A stretch of DNA of 13,380 nt from Alphaproteobacteria bacterium (GTDB lineage Bacteria > Pseudomonadota > Alphaproteobacteria > Micavibrionales > Micavibrionaceae), in the NCBI GenBank assembly GCA_002701555.1, contig NZVS01000010.1, forward strand, positions 1 through 13,380, given 5' to 3'. The position numbers were made by a program, and so were the translations under genes. The notes beneath the pieces are model-generated. The model did no database searches. It was not told where the DNA came from and worked only from the letters and a program-made list of their open reading frames with translations. Position 1 is the first letter of the stretch. Each line of letters starts with the position of its first letter. Positions 1 through 6,670 of this stretch are shown here, piece by piece.

Positions 1-2
1 AC

Positions 3-180
3 GACACAATTTATGGTGATGCCGGTAATGACCGCATCAATGGCGGTGATGGCGATGACACGCTTTACGGTGGTACAGGCGATGACACTCTGGATGGTGG
101 AGCCGGAAATGATTACATCACAGGCGGTGCCGGTGCCGATACTCTAAATGGCGGTGATGGTAATGACATCATGTATGGCG
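3..180 (+). repeat. RTX nonapeptide-coding repeat block 1
   Basis: Tandem 27-base units encode GGxGNDxxx-type nonapeptides (for example GGDGDDTLY, GGAGNDYIT). They run continuously from the left edge, so the array is longer than seen here. Such repeats form a Ca2+-binding parallel beta-roll. Confidence 0.9.
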
Positions 181-2195
181 GTGGTATCTCATCATACGAT
201 CAATACGCCATCAGAACAGGATCGGCTTGGGGTAAATCAGAAGTCTGGTTCAACGAGCAAACTCAAAGCTTTTACATGTTCGTCGATGGGCCAGTATCTT
301 GGACAGCCGCAAATAATGCCGCCGCAAATACCTTTCTAAATGGCGCGGCTGGCCATCTCGTAATAGTTACATCCCAAGCCGAAAACGATATAATTTATAA
401 CATGAGCAAAGCCAATGGGGTTAATAACTCATCTGGTAGTAATGGTGACAGAATATGGCTGGGTGCCACTGATGTAATAACCGATCAAGTCTGGCGTTGG
501 GTCGGCGGTGCCGAAGACGGAATGCAATTTTCCCAAGGCGCATCGCCAGTAAATGGCTTCTATGAAAATTGGGGTAGCGGACAGCCCAATAATTCAGGCG
601 GCGCCCAACAATACGCTACAATCTGGTTTAATGGCGGCGCAAGCGATGATGTCTGGGATGATCGAAATGCTAGCGATGGTCATAATTATATTATCGAATG
701 GGATGGCGAGGATGTCATATCCGACTACTCTGCAAATAACATGAGTGGTGGAGCCGGTAACGATATAATTTATGGTGGTTCCGGCAACGATACTATCGAT
801 GGTGGTGATGATGATGACCAGCTATTTGGACGAGATGGAAATGACATACTAACAGGTGGCAACGGGAACGACCTTATAGTCGGTGGCAATGGTGACGATA
901 TAATCGGCGGGGGAGGAAACAATGATACGCTTTATGGCGGTGCCGGGAATGATACTGTAAGTGGCGGCGCAGGAAGCGATACGCTTTATGGCGGTGCCGG
1001 GAATGATATTCTGGATGGTCAATCCGGTGGTGACATAATTTATGGTGATGGCGGGAATGATACTATCAGTGGTGGAAATGGTGATGATTTTCTGTATGGT
1101 GGAACGGGTGATGACACGCTATCAGGTGATATAGGGAATGATTATATTGATGGCGGCACGGGGACGAATACGGCTGTCTGGACAGGTGCATTTGCTGACT
1201 ACACTATTAGTCTGGATGCAGGTTTTTATACGCTGGTTGACACCAGAGGCGGAACAAATGACGGAACCGATACAGTTATAAACGTCCAAAATTTCCAGTT
1301 CTTAGACGGTGTTCGCTCAGCATCGGAATTAATAGGTCCTGCAACATCTCATATCGATGGGACATCCGGTAATGATGTACTTTATTCTGACTCTGTCGCT
1401 GAGGGATATAATGATTATATCAATGAGGTTCTTACCAACCATTCCAGACCAATAACGGGCGGTAACGGGACGCAGAATTTGCTTTATAATATCGAGACAG
1501 GTAATTTCTATCAGTTCGTCAATGACTACCAAAGCATTGGGAATGTCCAGAATGCAATCAACAATGCAAAAATCGACGGTGTGGCCGGTCATCTTGTAAC
1601 TTTCGATGATGCCGCAGAAATCAGCTTTGTACTAAACAATCTTGGTGCTGTATACGGCACTAATCCCCCGGCATTCCCTGGCTCAGCACTGGTCGGGGAC
1701 GTAAACACTGGTGACTCCCAACAAACAGTACTTACAAATGGCGGACAATTACAAGCAAATGGAGGCCAGTATATTCCATATATAGTCGAATGGGAGGGAG
1801 ATGATATTCTCGGCGTAAATAATAATGGCGGTGCTGGTAAAACAGCTATCTTGAATGGCGGTGCTGGCCAAGATGACCTTTACGGTGGGTCAGGTAAAGA
1901 CATTTTCATGTTCGAATACGGAAGCGCATTTAATAATACAGATCGCATTTTTAATTTCGATAAGGATCACGGAGACAGTCTTGATATTTCAAATATTTTA
2001 AGCGATAGAGGCATAAATGTTAATGCGGGCAATATTGGACAGTATGTTCAAGTCGACCAATATAATGGTTTACGTGTTGATGTTACAGGTAACGGGCAAT
2101 TCTGGAACGCAGGAAATCCAATCGCATCTTTCCAAGGATCAGTTGATCTTGAAAATGCTTCTACAATGTTGGCAAAGGGTACATTGATCGTATAA
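3..2195 (+). CDS. RTX adhesin-like protein with C-type-lectin-like domains, 5' end cut by window edge
   Basis: Reading frame 3 is open from the first bases and already encodes GGxGxDxxx nonapeptides, so the gene begins outside the window; an internal ATG at 171 is not its start. About 730 residues are visible. In order: RTX repeats (3-180); a C-type-lectin-like domain (about 240-704) with GHLVIVTSQAEN, IWLGATD, WRWVGG, a QPN triplet in the long loop and a closing YIIEWDG; a second RTX block (726-1160); a short beta segment with FADYTISLD and NVQNFQFLDG, common in RTX proteins (about 1170-1334); a degenerate second lectin-like domain (about 1479-1799); and a T1SS C-terminal region with DRIFNF, DSLDISNIL and a hydrophobic end TLIV. 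No cysteine is present, as is usual for T1SS substrates. Family knowledge: RTX repeats bind Ca2+ and fold after export. A sugar-binding or adhesive role is inferred. The specific ligand cannot be read from sequence. Confidence 0.88.
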   Translation, partial: DTIYGDAGNDRINGGDGDDTLYGGTGDDTLDGGAGNDYITGGAGADTLNGGDGNDIMYGGGISSYDQYAIRTGSAWGKSEVWFNEQTQSFYMFVDGPVSWTAANNAAANTFLNGAAGHLVIVTSQAENDIIYNMSKANGVNNSSGSNGDRIWLGATDVITDQVWRWVGGAEDGMQFSQGASPVNGFYENWGSGQPNNSGGAQQYATIWFNGGASDDVWDDRNASDGHNYIIEWDGEDVISDYSANNMSGGAGNDIIYGGSGNDTIDGGDDDDQLFGRDGNDILTGGNGNDLIVGGNGDDIIGGGGNNDTLYGGAGNDTVSGGAGSDTLYGGAGNDILDGQSGGDIIYGDGGNDTISGGNGDDFLYGGTGDDTLSGDIGNDYIDGGTGTNTAVWTGAFADYTISLDAGFYTLVDTRGGTNDGTDTVINVQNFQFLDGVRSASELIGPATSHIDGTSGNDVLYSDSVAEGYNDYINEVLTNHSRPITGGNGTQNLLYNIETGNFYQFVNDYQSIGNVQNAINNAKIDGVAGHLVTFDDAAEISFVLNNLGAVYGTNPPAFPGSALVGDVNTGDSQQTVLTNGGQLQANGGQYIPYIVEWEGDDILGVNNNGGAGKTAILNGGAGQDDLYGGSGKDIFMFEYGSAFNNTDRIFNFDKDHGDSLDISNILSDRGINVNAGNIGQYVQVDQYNGLRVDVTGNGQFWNAGNPIASFQGSVDLENASTMLAKGTLIV
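726..1160 (+). repeat. RTX nonapeptide-coding repeat block 2
   Basis: About 15 consecutive nonapeptide units of the GGxGNDxLx type lie between the two lectin-like domains. Within the block a stretch of 31 bases at 924-954 recurs without change at 978-1008, an offset of 54 bases or two nonapeptide units, which suggests a recent local duplication or conversion. Confidence 0.9.
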
Positions 2196-2213
2196 CTTAC
2201 AGCCTTAAAATAA

Positions 2214-2265
2214 TTACCTAAAGTTAACTTTTTTCCTCTATAGTATACTTTGAGGTATTAGGTAA
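2214..2265 (+). promoter_or_regulatory. Inverted repeats in the leader of the second RTX gene
   Basis: The 75-base gap between the two RTX genes contains TACCTAAAGT (2215-2224) facing ACTTTGAGGTA (2247-2257), complementary except for one extra G. TTACCTA (2214-2220) can alternatively pair with TAGGTAA (2259-2265). The second arm covers the AGG at 2260-2262 that is the best ribosome-binding site for the gene at 2271. TATAGT (2239-2244) and TATACT (2244-2249) are possible -10 elements, but no well-spaced -35 was found. This could be an operator or a leader hairpin that masks the ribosome-binding site; both readings are inference. Confidence 0.3.
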
Positions 2266-2270
2266 AAATT

Positions 2271-3653
2271 ATGGCTATTTATACGGTTACATTTGACCTT
2301 ATTGGGTCATATTCCGGTGATGTCCCTAAATTGTCGGCAATGTATGGCGGCACTAAAATCGGTATGGCCTATGCTTACAATTCCTCTTCAAGCCTTTCTT
2401 TTACTATTGATACCTCTGGACCGTTCAATCATACCCACCTCCGATTTTATTTTGTGAAATCATCGGGCACTTCCGGCGACGAGATATCTATTTCTAATGT
2501 CCAGATTAATGCCGGCTCTGTAAACATGAATGAATTTAGTGAAGATCAAGGCGGAGAAATATCTGCCAGCATCCTGAATTTAGGCAAAGGGGAATATTCA
2601 GACTTTGATGCCGGGGATATATTGACTGATACCTCCCTGTCCTCTTCCAGACCAAATGTCACAATGTCGGGGTCTAATCTTGATAATAAAATATATGGTT
2701 CTGACAGTGATAACGTTATTGATGGACGCGGTGGCGATGACAAGATCAAAGGCAGCGCAGGAGATGATATTATTTATGGCAGTTCAGGCAGTGATAAATT
2801 AAGTGGTGGTGATGGCCATGACCAGATATATGCAGGAGATCAAACAAAAATAGAAATTAATTCAGGTAACTTACTAACCTATGCTGGCTCACAAGATAGC
2901 TCTGCGCCTGTAAACTATTTAGATGACAATGTCGGAATTGAGCTAACTGGGAACTCCTGGAAAAAGATGATTGTAGATTACAATGTTACTTCAAATACAA
3001 TTCTCGAATTTGACTTCAAAAGCACATTACAAGCAGAAATAAGTGCTATAGGCTTTGATACCGATAATAACATAAGTAATAATCTTAGCTTCCAGGTTTA
3101 TGGAGATCAGAGCTGGGGCAGGATGAATTACTATAATTATGATGGATCCGGTGATTGGATTCATTACGAGATTAATGTCGGGAATTTCTTCACAGGGGCA
3201 TATCAGTATCTCACATTGATTAATGATGATGACGGTGGCGGCACGGATGGGAATGCTTGGTTCCGAAACATAGTCATACACGAAGGTAATGAGGGCACAA
3301 ATTTCCTCTCAGGCGACGCTGGGTTTGACGATCTCTATGGAGACTCAGGTACTGATAGCTTTATTTTTAAATCCGATTCAGCATACGCGGAAACAGACCG
3401 CATCCATAATTTCAACATACAAGACGGGGATAAGCTGGATATCGGTAACCTGCTCACGAATTGGGATGGTAGTGGTGATATTAATGACTATGTGCTTTTT
3501 ACCGATAGTGGCGACCATTCTATTATGTCAGTTGATGCCGATGGGTTAGCTAATGGTGCTAATTTTAAGGCTGCGGCAGCCATTCTTGGCGGCGAAGGTT
3601 TAAATGCTGATGATCTCTATCTCAATGGCAATCTTGTTCTATTTGGTTCTTAA
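2271..3653 (+). CDS. RTX protein with beta-sandwich carbohydrate-binding-like domains
   Basis: This 460-residue, cysteine-free protein has no N-terminal signal peptide. Residues 1-82 form a beta-rich domain (IGSYSGDVPKLS; TIDTSG; ISNVQINA) loosely resembling Ca2+-dependent xylan-binding modules. Residues 135-190 are RTX repeats (GGDDKIKGS, GGDGHDQIY). Residues about 195-338 form a second beta-sandwich (LEFDFKSTLQAEISAIGFD, FQVYGDQSWG, YLTLINDDD, WFRNIVIHEG) of a type that I associate with polysaccharide-active RTX proteins. A remnant RTX unit (344-362) and a T1SS-type C terminus (DSFIFKS, DRIHNFNIQDGDKLDIGNLL) follow. No catalytic domain is recognisable, so it is probably an extracellular carbohydrate-binding, matrix or surface protein. 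It lies 75 bases behind the upstream RTX gene on the same strand and may be cotranscribed. AGG at 2260-2262 is the likely ribosome-binding site. The secretion class is more certain than the ligand. Confidence 0.8.
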   Translation: MAIYTVTFDLIGSYSGDVPKLSAMYGGTKIGMAYAYNSSSSLSFTIDTSGPFNHTHLRFYFVKSSGTSGDEISISNVQINAGSVNMNEFSEDQGGEISASILNLGKGEYSDFDAGDILTDTSLSSSRPNVTMSGSNLDNKIYGSDSDNVIDGRGGDDKIKGSAGDDIIYGSSGSDKLSGGDGHDQIYAGDQTKIEINSGNLLTYAGSQDSSAPVNYLDDNVGIELTGNSWKKMIVDYNVTSNTILEFDFKSTLQAEISAIGFDTDNNISNNLSFQVYGDQSWGRMNYYNYDGSGDWIHYEINVGNFFTGAYQYLTLINDDDGGGTDGNAWFRNIVIHEGNEGTNFLSGDAGFDDLYGDSGTDSFIFKSDSAYAETDRIHNFNIQDGDKLDIGNLLTNWDGSGDINDYVLFTDSGDHSIMSVDADGLANGANFKAAAAILGGEGLNADDLYLNGNLVLFGS

Positions 3654-3676
3654 ACCATAAAGCAGCACTAAAAATA

Positions 3677-3706
3677 TTGATTTTTTTGAAATTGATGCGT
3701 TATAAC
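3677..3706 (+). promoter_or_regulatory. Candidate sigma-70-type promoter for trhO, possibly leaderless
   Basis: TTGATT (3677-3682) and TATAAC (3701-3706) are separated by 18 bases. Transcription would begin around 3712-3714, at or next to the ATG at 3714. No Shine-Dalgarno sequence precedes that ATG, which fits a leaderless message. Inferred from motif match only. Confidence 0.45.
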
Positions 3707-3713
3707 TACGCAC

Positions 3714-4613
3714 ATGACTTGGACAGTAGCAGCCCTTTATAATTTTGTAAGCCTTGATGATTTGCCAAAATTGCAAAAAACCATCAGGGAAGCATCAGAG
3801 CGCCTTGATATATGTGGCACACTTCTTCTTGCCCCGGAAGGTATCAATGGTACCATAGCGGGCGTTGGCGCAGCGCTTGATGAAATTGTTGACCTCCTTG
3901 ATAATGTTGCCAATGTAAAATCAGGCGAATTGAAATATTCTACTGCACAGGAACGCCCTTTTCGTCGCATGAAAGTACGCCTGAAAAAAGAAATTATTAC
4001 TATGCGCCAGCCTGAGGCTGACCCGACAAAACAAGTGGGTACATATGTAGAACCTAAAGATTGGAACGCCATCTTAAACGATCCCGATGTTGTTGTATTA
4101 GATACACGCAACACTTATGAAACGGCAGTTGGCATGTTTAAAGGTGCCGTCGACCCTGAAACCCGTGTTTTTACTGAATTTTCTGATTTTGTCAGCTCTA
4201 ATTTGGACCCTAAGAAAAATAAAAAAGTTGCCATGTATTGTACAGGCGGCATCAGATGCGAAAAAGCCTCCAGCTACATGCTGGCAAAGGGTTTTGACGA
4301 AGTTTATCATCTCAAGGGCGGTATCTTGCAATATCTGGAAGACGTTAAGCCTGAAGAATCCTTGTGGGATGGAGCGTGCTTTGTTTTTGACCGCAGGGTT
4401 GCGATTAACCACGGGCTGGAAGAAAGCCCTCACTTGCTTTGCTATGGGTGTCGCTTCCCTCTACAGCCTGAAGATACACAACATCCATCTTACGAAAAAG
4501 GTGTTTCATGCCATCACTGTATTGATGATTTGACTCCTGAGAAAGCTCGGGCTTTTCGTATGAGGCAAGCACAAATTGACCACCAATCCGAAGACAAAAG
4601 AAAAACATCCTAA
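3714..4613 (+). CDS. trhO: tRNA uridine(34) hydroxylase, rhodanese family
   Basis: The 299-residue product matches the TrhO/YceA family, which hydroxylates uridine 34 of certain tRNA anticodons to 5-hydroxyuridine using oxygen, in the cytoplasm. The N-terminal acylphosphatase-like domain has LLLAPEGINGTIAG (residues 37-50). The rhodanese domain (about 110-215) has VVVLDTRNTYE and the active-site loop CTGGIRCEK, with the catalytic cysteine at 176 and a second cysteine at 182. The C-terminal part carries CYGC (243-246) and CHHC (266-269), a four-cysteine arrangement typical of this family and plausibly metal-binding. Length is normal. The ATG at 3714 gives the family-typical start (TVAALYNF), although no ribosome-binding site precedes it. 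A glutathione S-transferase-like gene follows after 8 bases. Confidence 0.93.
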   Translation: MTWTVAALYNFVSLDDLPKLQKTIREASERLDICGTLLLAPEGINGTIAGVGAALDEIVDLLDNVANVKSGELKYSTAQERPFRRMKVRLKKEIITMRQPEADPTKQVGTYVEPKDWNAILNDPDVVVLDTRNTYETAVGMFKGAVDPETRVFTEFSDFVSSNLDPKKNKKVAMYCTGGIRCEKASSYMLAKGFDEVYHLKGGILQYLEDVKPEESLWDGACFVFDRRVAINHGLEESPHLLCYGCRFPLQPEDTQHPSYEKGVSCHHCIDDLTPEKARAFRMRQAQIDHQSEDKRKTS

Positions 4614-4621
4614 GTAGGCTC

Positions 4622-5236
4622 ATGAGCCAAAACGCCATACTTTATTCATTTCGTCGTTGCCCTTATGCCATGCGTGCAAGGTTAGGACTTAAAATTTCAG
4701 GTCTTAAATATGAGCACCGGGAAATTGTATTACGTAACAAGCCTAAATCCATGCTGGAATATTCTCCAAAAGGTACAGTTCCGGTATTTATCACTGACTC
4801 TGGCAATATAATAGACGAGAGTCTTGATATCATGTTCTACGCCTTGGGAGAAAATGATCCGGAACATTGGCTGGCCCCACCTATTGATGCCATGAAATCC
4901 CTGATTTCCCAAAATGACGGCGATTTTAAAAAGAACCTGGATCGTTATAAATATCCTACACGTTATCCAAAGGAGGACTGCTCTGGTGCCAAAGAAAACG
5001 GTTTGCGTTTCATATCTCTCCTAAATGAAAAATTAAGTATAAATAAATACCTTTTCGGAGAAAAAAGGAGTTTGGCCGACATGGCCATTTTCCCTTTTAT
5101 CCGGCAATTTTCTAAAGTAGAGGCGGATGATTTCCAGAAACTGCCTTATCCACACTTACAAAATTGGTTAAACGGGCATTTAAATTCGGAAATTTTTAAA
5201 GAGATAATGAAAAAGCATACATTGTGGGAAGACTAA
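4622..5236 (+). CDS. Glutathione S-transferase family protein
   Basis: The 204-residue product has an N-terminal thioredoxin-fold domain with a glutaredoxin-like RRCPYAMRAR motif (Cys13), the cis-proline segment KGTVPVF (Pro54) and the glutathione-binding DES triplet (residues 65-67). The C-terminal helical domain contains SLADMAIFP, the N-capping box and hydrophobic staple motif of GSTs. The retained Cys13 suggests a thiol-transferase or reductase-like chemistry rather than classical conjugation; this is inference. The start lies 8 bases after the trhO stop, with AGTAGG (4613-4618) just upstream, so the two genes are probably cotranscribed. The physiological substrate is unknown. The gene converges on the minus-strand gene at 5238 with one base between stop codons. 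Confidence 0.85.
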   Translation: MSQNAILYSFRRCPYAMRARLGLKISGLKYEHREIVLRNKPKSMLEYSPKGTVPVFITDSGNIIDESLDIMFYALGENDPEHWLAPPIDAMKSLISQNDGDFKKNLDRYKYPTRYPKEDCSGAKENGLRFISLLNEKLSINKYLFGEKRSLADMAIFPFIRQFSKVEADDFQKLPYPHLQNWLNGHLNSEIFKEIMKKHTLWED

Positions 5237-5237
5237 T

Positions 5238-5645
5238 TTATCTTGCCAATTCATTATACATTGAGAAAACCAGTTCCTGATCGTACATCTCTGTAAAGTC
5301 ATTGTATGGCATATTTTCAGCCTCGGCATAATCTACGTTATCTGCGAAAGAATCTTCTTCTGACTGTTGGCTGACAGCGACTGTCAAAGCTTCGTTTCCT
5401 GCACGATCAATATTTATAAAGGTAATTGTTAACAGTATAAGCACTGAGGCAGCTACTGCAATTTGCAAAGGAAATGAATAGCGATCCTTTCCAAAATCAA
5501 TAAAACGGATATTTGTTTCCTCCTGATCCATAGAGGACGTCATTTCTTTTATACGTATGGATAGTTTTTCTGCAGATGGTGGTTTCTGCCTTTTATCCAG
5601 CTTCTCGGCTGTATCTTTGTCAAAAATATTACTGGAAGGTGGCAT
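5238..5645 (-). CDS. Small single-pass membrane protein, putative anti-sigma factor
   Basis: The gene follows the ECF sigma gene and overlaps its 3' end by 17 bases, indicating translational coupling. The ATG at 5645 is preferred over an in-frame upstream codon at 5675 because AGGAG stands about 8 bases upstream of it. The 135-residue product has a hydrophilic, charged N-terminal part (1-58) rich in Lys, Asp and Glu, one membrane segment (about 59-78, LQIAVAASVLILLTITF) and a C-terminal tail (79-135) that is strongly acidic (SEEDSFADNVDYAEAEN, DFTEMYDQE). It contains no cysteine or histidine, so it lacks the zinc-binding anti-sigma motif. Position and topology suggest that the cytoplasmic part restrains the sigma factor and the acidic periplasmic tail receives a signal, possibly a cation. 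I see no family signature that proves this. Confidence 0.7.
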   Translation of the reverse strand: MPPSSNIFDKDTAEKLDKRQKPPSAEKLSIRIKEMTSSMDQEETNIRFIDFGKDRYSFPLQIAVAASVLILLTITFINIDRAGNEALTVAVSQQSEEDSFADNVDYAEAENMPYNDFTEMYDQELVFSMYNELAR

Positions 5646-6216
5646 AATCAATCTCCTGTAAGGACTCTCTTGCAAAATAATCTTTTAATCCCGCCTTCCC
5701 GCGCGAAAGCAAAGATTCCAGGGCTTTTAGCCCTACCCCCATGATTTCAGCAGCTTCTTTCTGGGGTATGTTTTGGTAATAACATAAGTTTAATGCCGCT
5801 TGCTGGCGCTCTGGCAATGAGTTTATGGCTTCTTCCAACTTTGCCTGCGATTGCTTGGCCATAAACCGTTTGTCCTGTCTTGCATCATCTTCCTCTGGTA
5901 CATCCATTATTAAAGGCAAATCACGCTTCGTTTTACGTTTCATATCAATAGAAGCGTTGAAGACAACACGATAAAACCACGTCGTAAATTTTGCGCCTCT
6001 TTCTGGCTTATAAAGACTAGGCTTACGCCAGATTTTCACAAAACTGTCCTGAACTACATCTTCCGCATCTCTTTCATTACCAAGGGTTCTGTAAGCCAGA
6101 TTGAAAAACTTCTGCGTATGTCTGGTTACGAGTTCAGAAAAAGCCTGATGGTCTCCCGTTTTCACGAGCTCCATCAGGTTTTCATCTGTCATATTTTCGT
6201 TAGCTGTTTCAGCCAT
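5629..6216 (-). CDS. ECF-type RNA polymerase sigma factor
   Basis: The 195-residue product has the two-domain ECF architecture. Sigma region 2 spans about 24-94, with the polymerase-binding helix DAEDVVQDSFVKIWR (50-64) and the promoter-melting and -10 reading part FTTWFYRVVFNASIDMKR (77-94). Region 4 spans about 125-180, with SLPERQQAALNLCYYQN and the helix-turn-helix PQKEAAEIMGVGLKALESLL. A linker rich in Asp and Glu (107-118) joins them. Length is normal. It starts 9 bases after the stop of the EF-hand gene and overlaps the downstream membrane-protein gene, so all three form one apparent operon. A second possible start at 6192 (Met9) cannot be excluded. The gene directs polymerase to a regulon that cannot be identified here; autoregulation is common in the family, but no convincing ECF promoter was found upstream of the operon. 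Confidence 0.93.
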   Translation of the reverse strand: MAETANENMTDENLMELVKTGDHQAFSELVTRHTQKFFNLAYRTLGNERDAEDVVQDSFVKIWRKPSLYKPERGAKFTTWFYRVVFNASIDMKRKTKRDLPLIMDVPEEDDARQDKRFMAKQSQAKLEEAINSLPERQQAALNLCYYQNIPQKEAAEIMGVGLKALESLLSRGKAGLKDYFARESLQEIDYATFQ

Positions 6217-6225
6217 AAAGAAAAC

Positions 6226-6552
6226 TTACTCTTCTACACCCTCGTCTGGAACAGCGTTTTTACGATCTTTCATCTTTGCACGCATTTCTTTTACTTTTTC
6301 ACGCATTTTCTCATGCGCTTGTTCGGCTTCGTCTTTTGTTATTTCACCATCGTTATTAAGATCCATATCATTAAAACGTTCTTCTGTATGATCCATGAAT
6401 TCTTCTTTTTCAACAATACCATTGCCGTCAGTATCCATTTTAATAAAGATACGGTCTTTTCCATGTTGTCCGTCTTTTTCGTGATGTTCTGCTAACGCAG
6501 GGGCTGTTGATACTGCCAGCGCTATAGCACTTAATAAAAATATCTTTTTCAT
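6226..6552 (-). CDS. Exported EF-hand calcium-binding protein, first gene of ECF operon
   Basis: The start at 6552 is chosen over an in-frame codon at 6591 because TAGGAG lies 7-8 bases before it and it begins a clean signal peptide (MKKIFLLSAI to APALA, cleavage near residue 21). The mature protein of about 87 residues is His/Glu-rich at its N terminus and carries two canonical EF-hand loops: residues 40-51 (DTDGNGIVEKEE) and 64-75 (DLNNDGEITKDE), both with Asp/Asn at positions 1, 3 and 5, Gly at 6 and Glu at 12. A charged helix follows (MREKVKEMRAKMKDRK). It should bind Ca2+ in the periplasm. The stop codon is 9 bases from the sigma gene, so it could act as the signal receptor of that system, or simply be a regulated product. 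It differs from the two EF-hand paralogues upstream. Confidence 0.87.
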   Translation of the reverse strand: MKKIFLLSAIALAVSTAPALAEHHEKDGQHGKDRIFIKMDTDGNGIVEKEEFMDHTEERFNDMDLNNDGEITKDEAEQAHEKMREKVKEMRAKMKDRKNAVPDEGVEE

Positions 6553-6623
6553 TTTTTTGCTCCTATGAGAAAAGTTCGTTGTGATTTTCATACGGCCTTT
6601 ATTAATATATCCTTCTCGACAGT

Positions 6624-6658
6624 AAAAAAAAAGGGCACCTGTTAAGGTGCCCTTTTTT
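6624..6658 (-). terminator. Rho-independent terminator after the 6671-7009 gene
   Basis: GGGCACCT (6633-6640) pairs perfectly with AGGTGCCC (6645-6652) around the four-base loop GTTA. A run of nine A before and six T after the stem give U-tracts on both strands. For the minus-strand gene ending at 6671 this is a textbook terminator. It also separates that gene from the EF-hand/sigma operon, which must then have its own promoter within about 6553-6623; no convincing one was seen. Confidence 0.9.
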
Positions 6659-6670
6659 ATAAGATTACTC

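Noticed and set aside
726..1160. Regular tandem repeats that could suggest a CRISPR array or minisatellite
   Set aside because: The units are in-frame 27-base codon blocks encoding RTX nonapeptides; there is no constant repeat with unique spacers.
1329..1592. Minus-strand open frame inside the first RTX gene
   Set aside because: It is antisense to the lectin-like and RTX coding region and has no recognisable motif or start signal.
5646..5675. Upstream start that would lengthen the putative anti-sigma protein by ten residues
   Set aside because: The downstream ATG at 5645 has a strong AGGAG at proper spacing; the longer form only deepens overlap with the sigma gene.
6553..6591. Upstream start for the first EF-hand protein
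   Set aside because: It adds 13 residues ahead of an otherwise clean signal peptide and has no ribosome-binding site, while the ATG at 6552 has TAGGAG.
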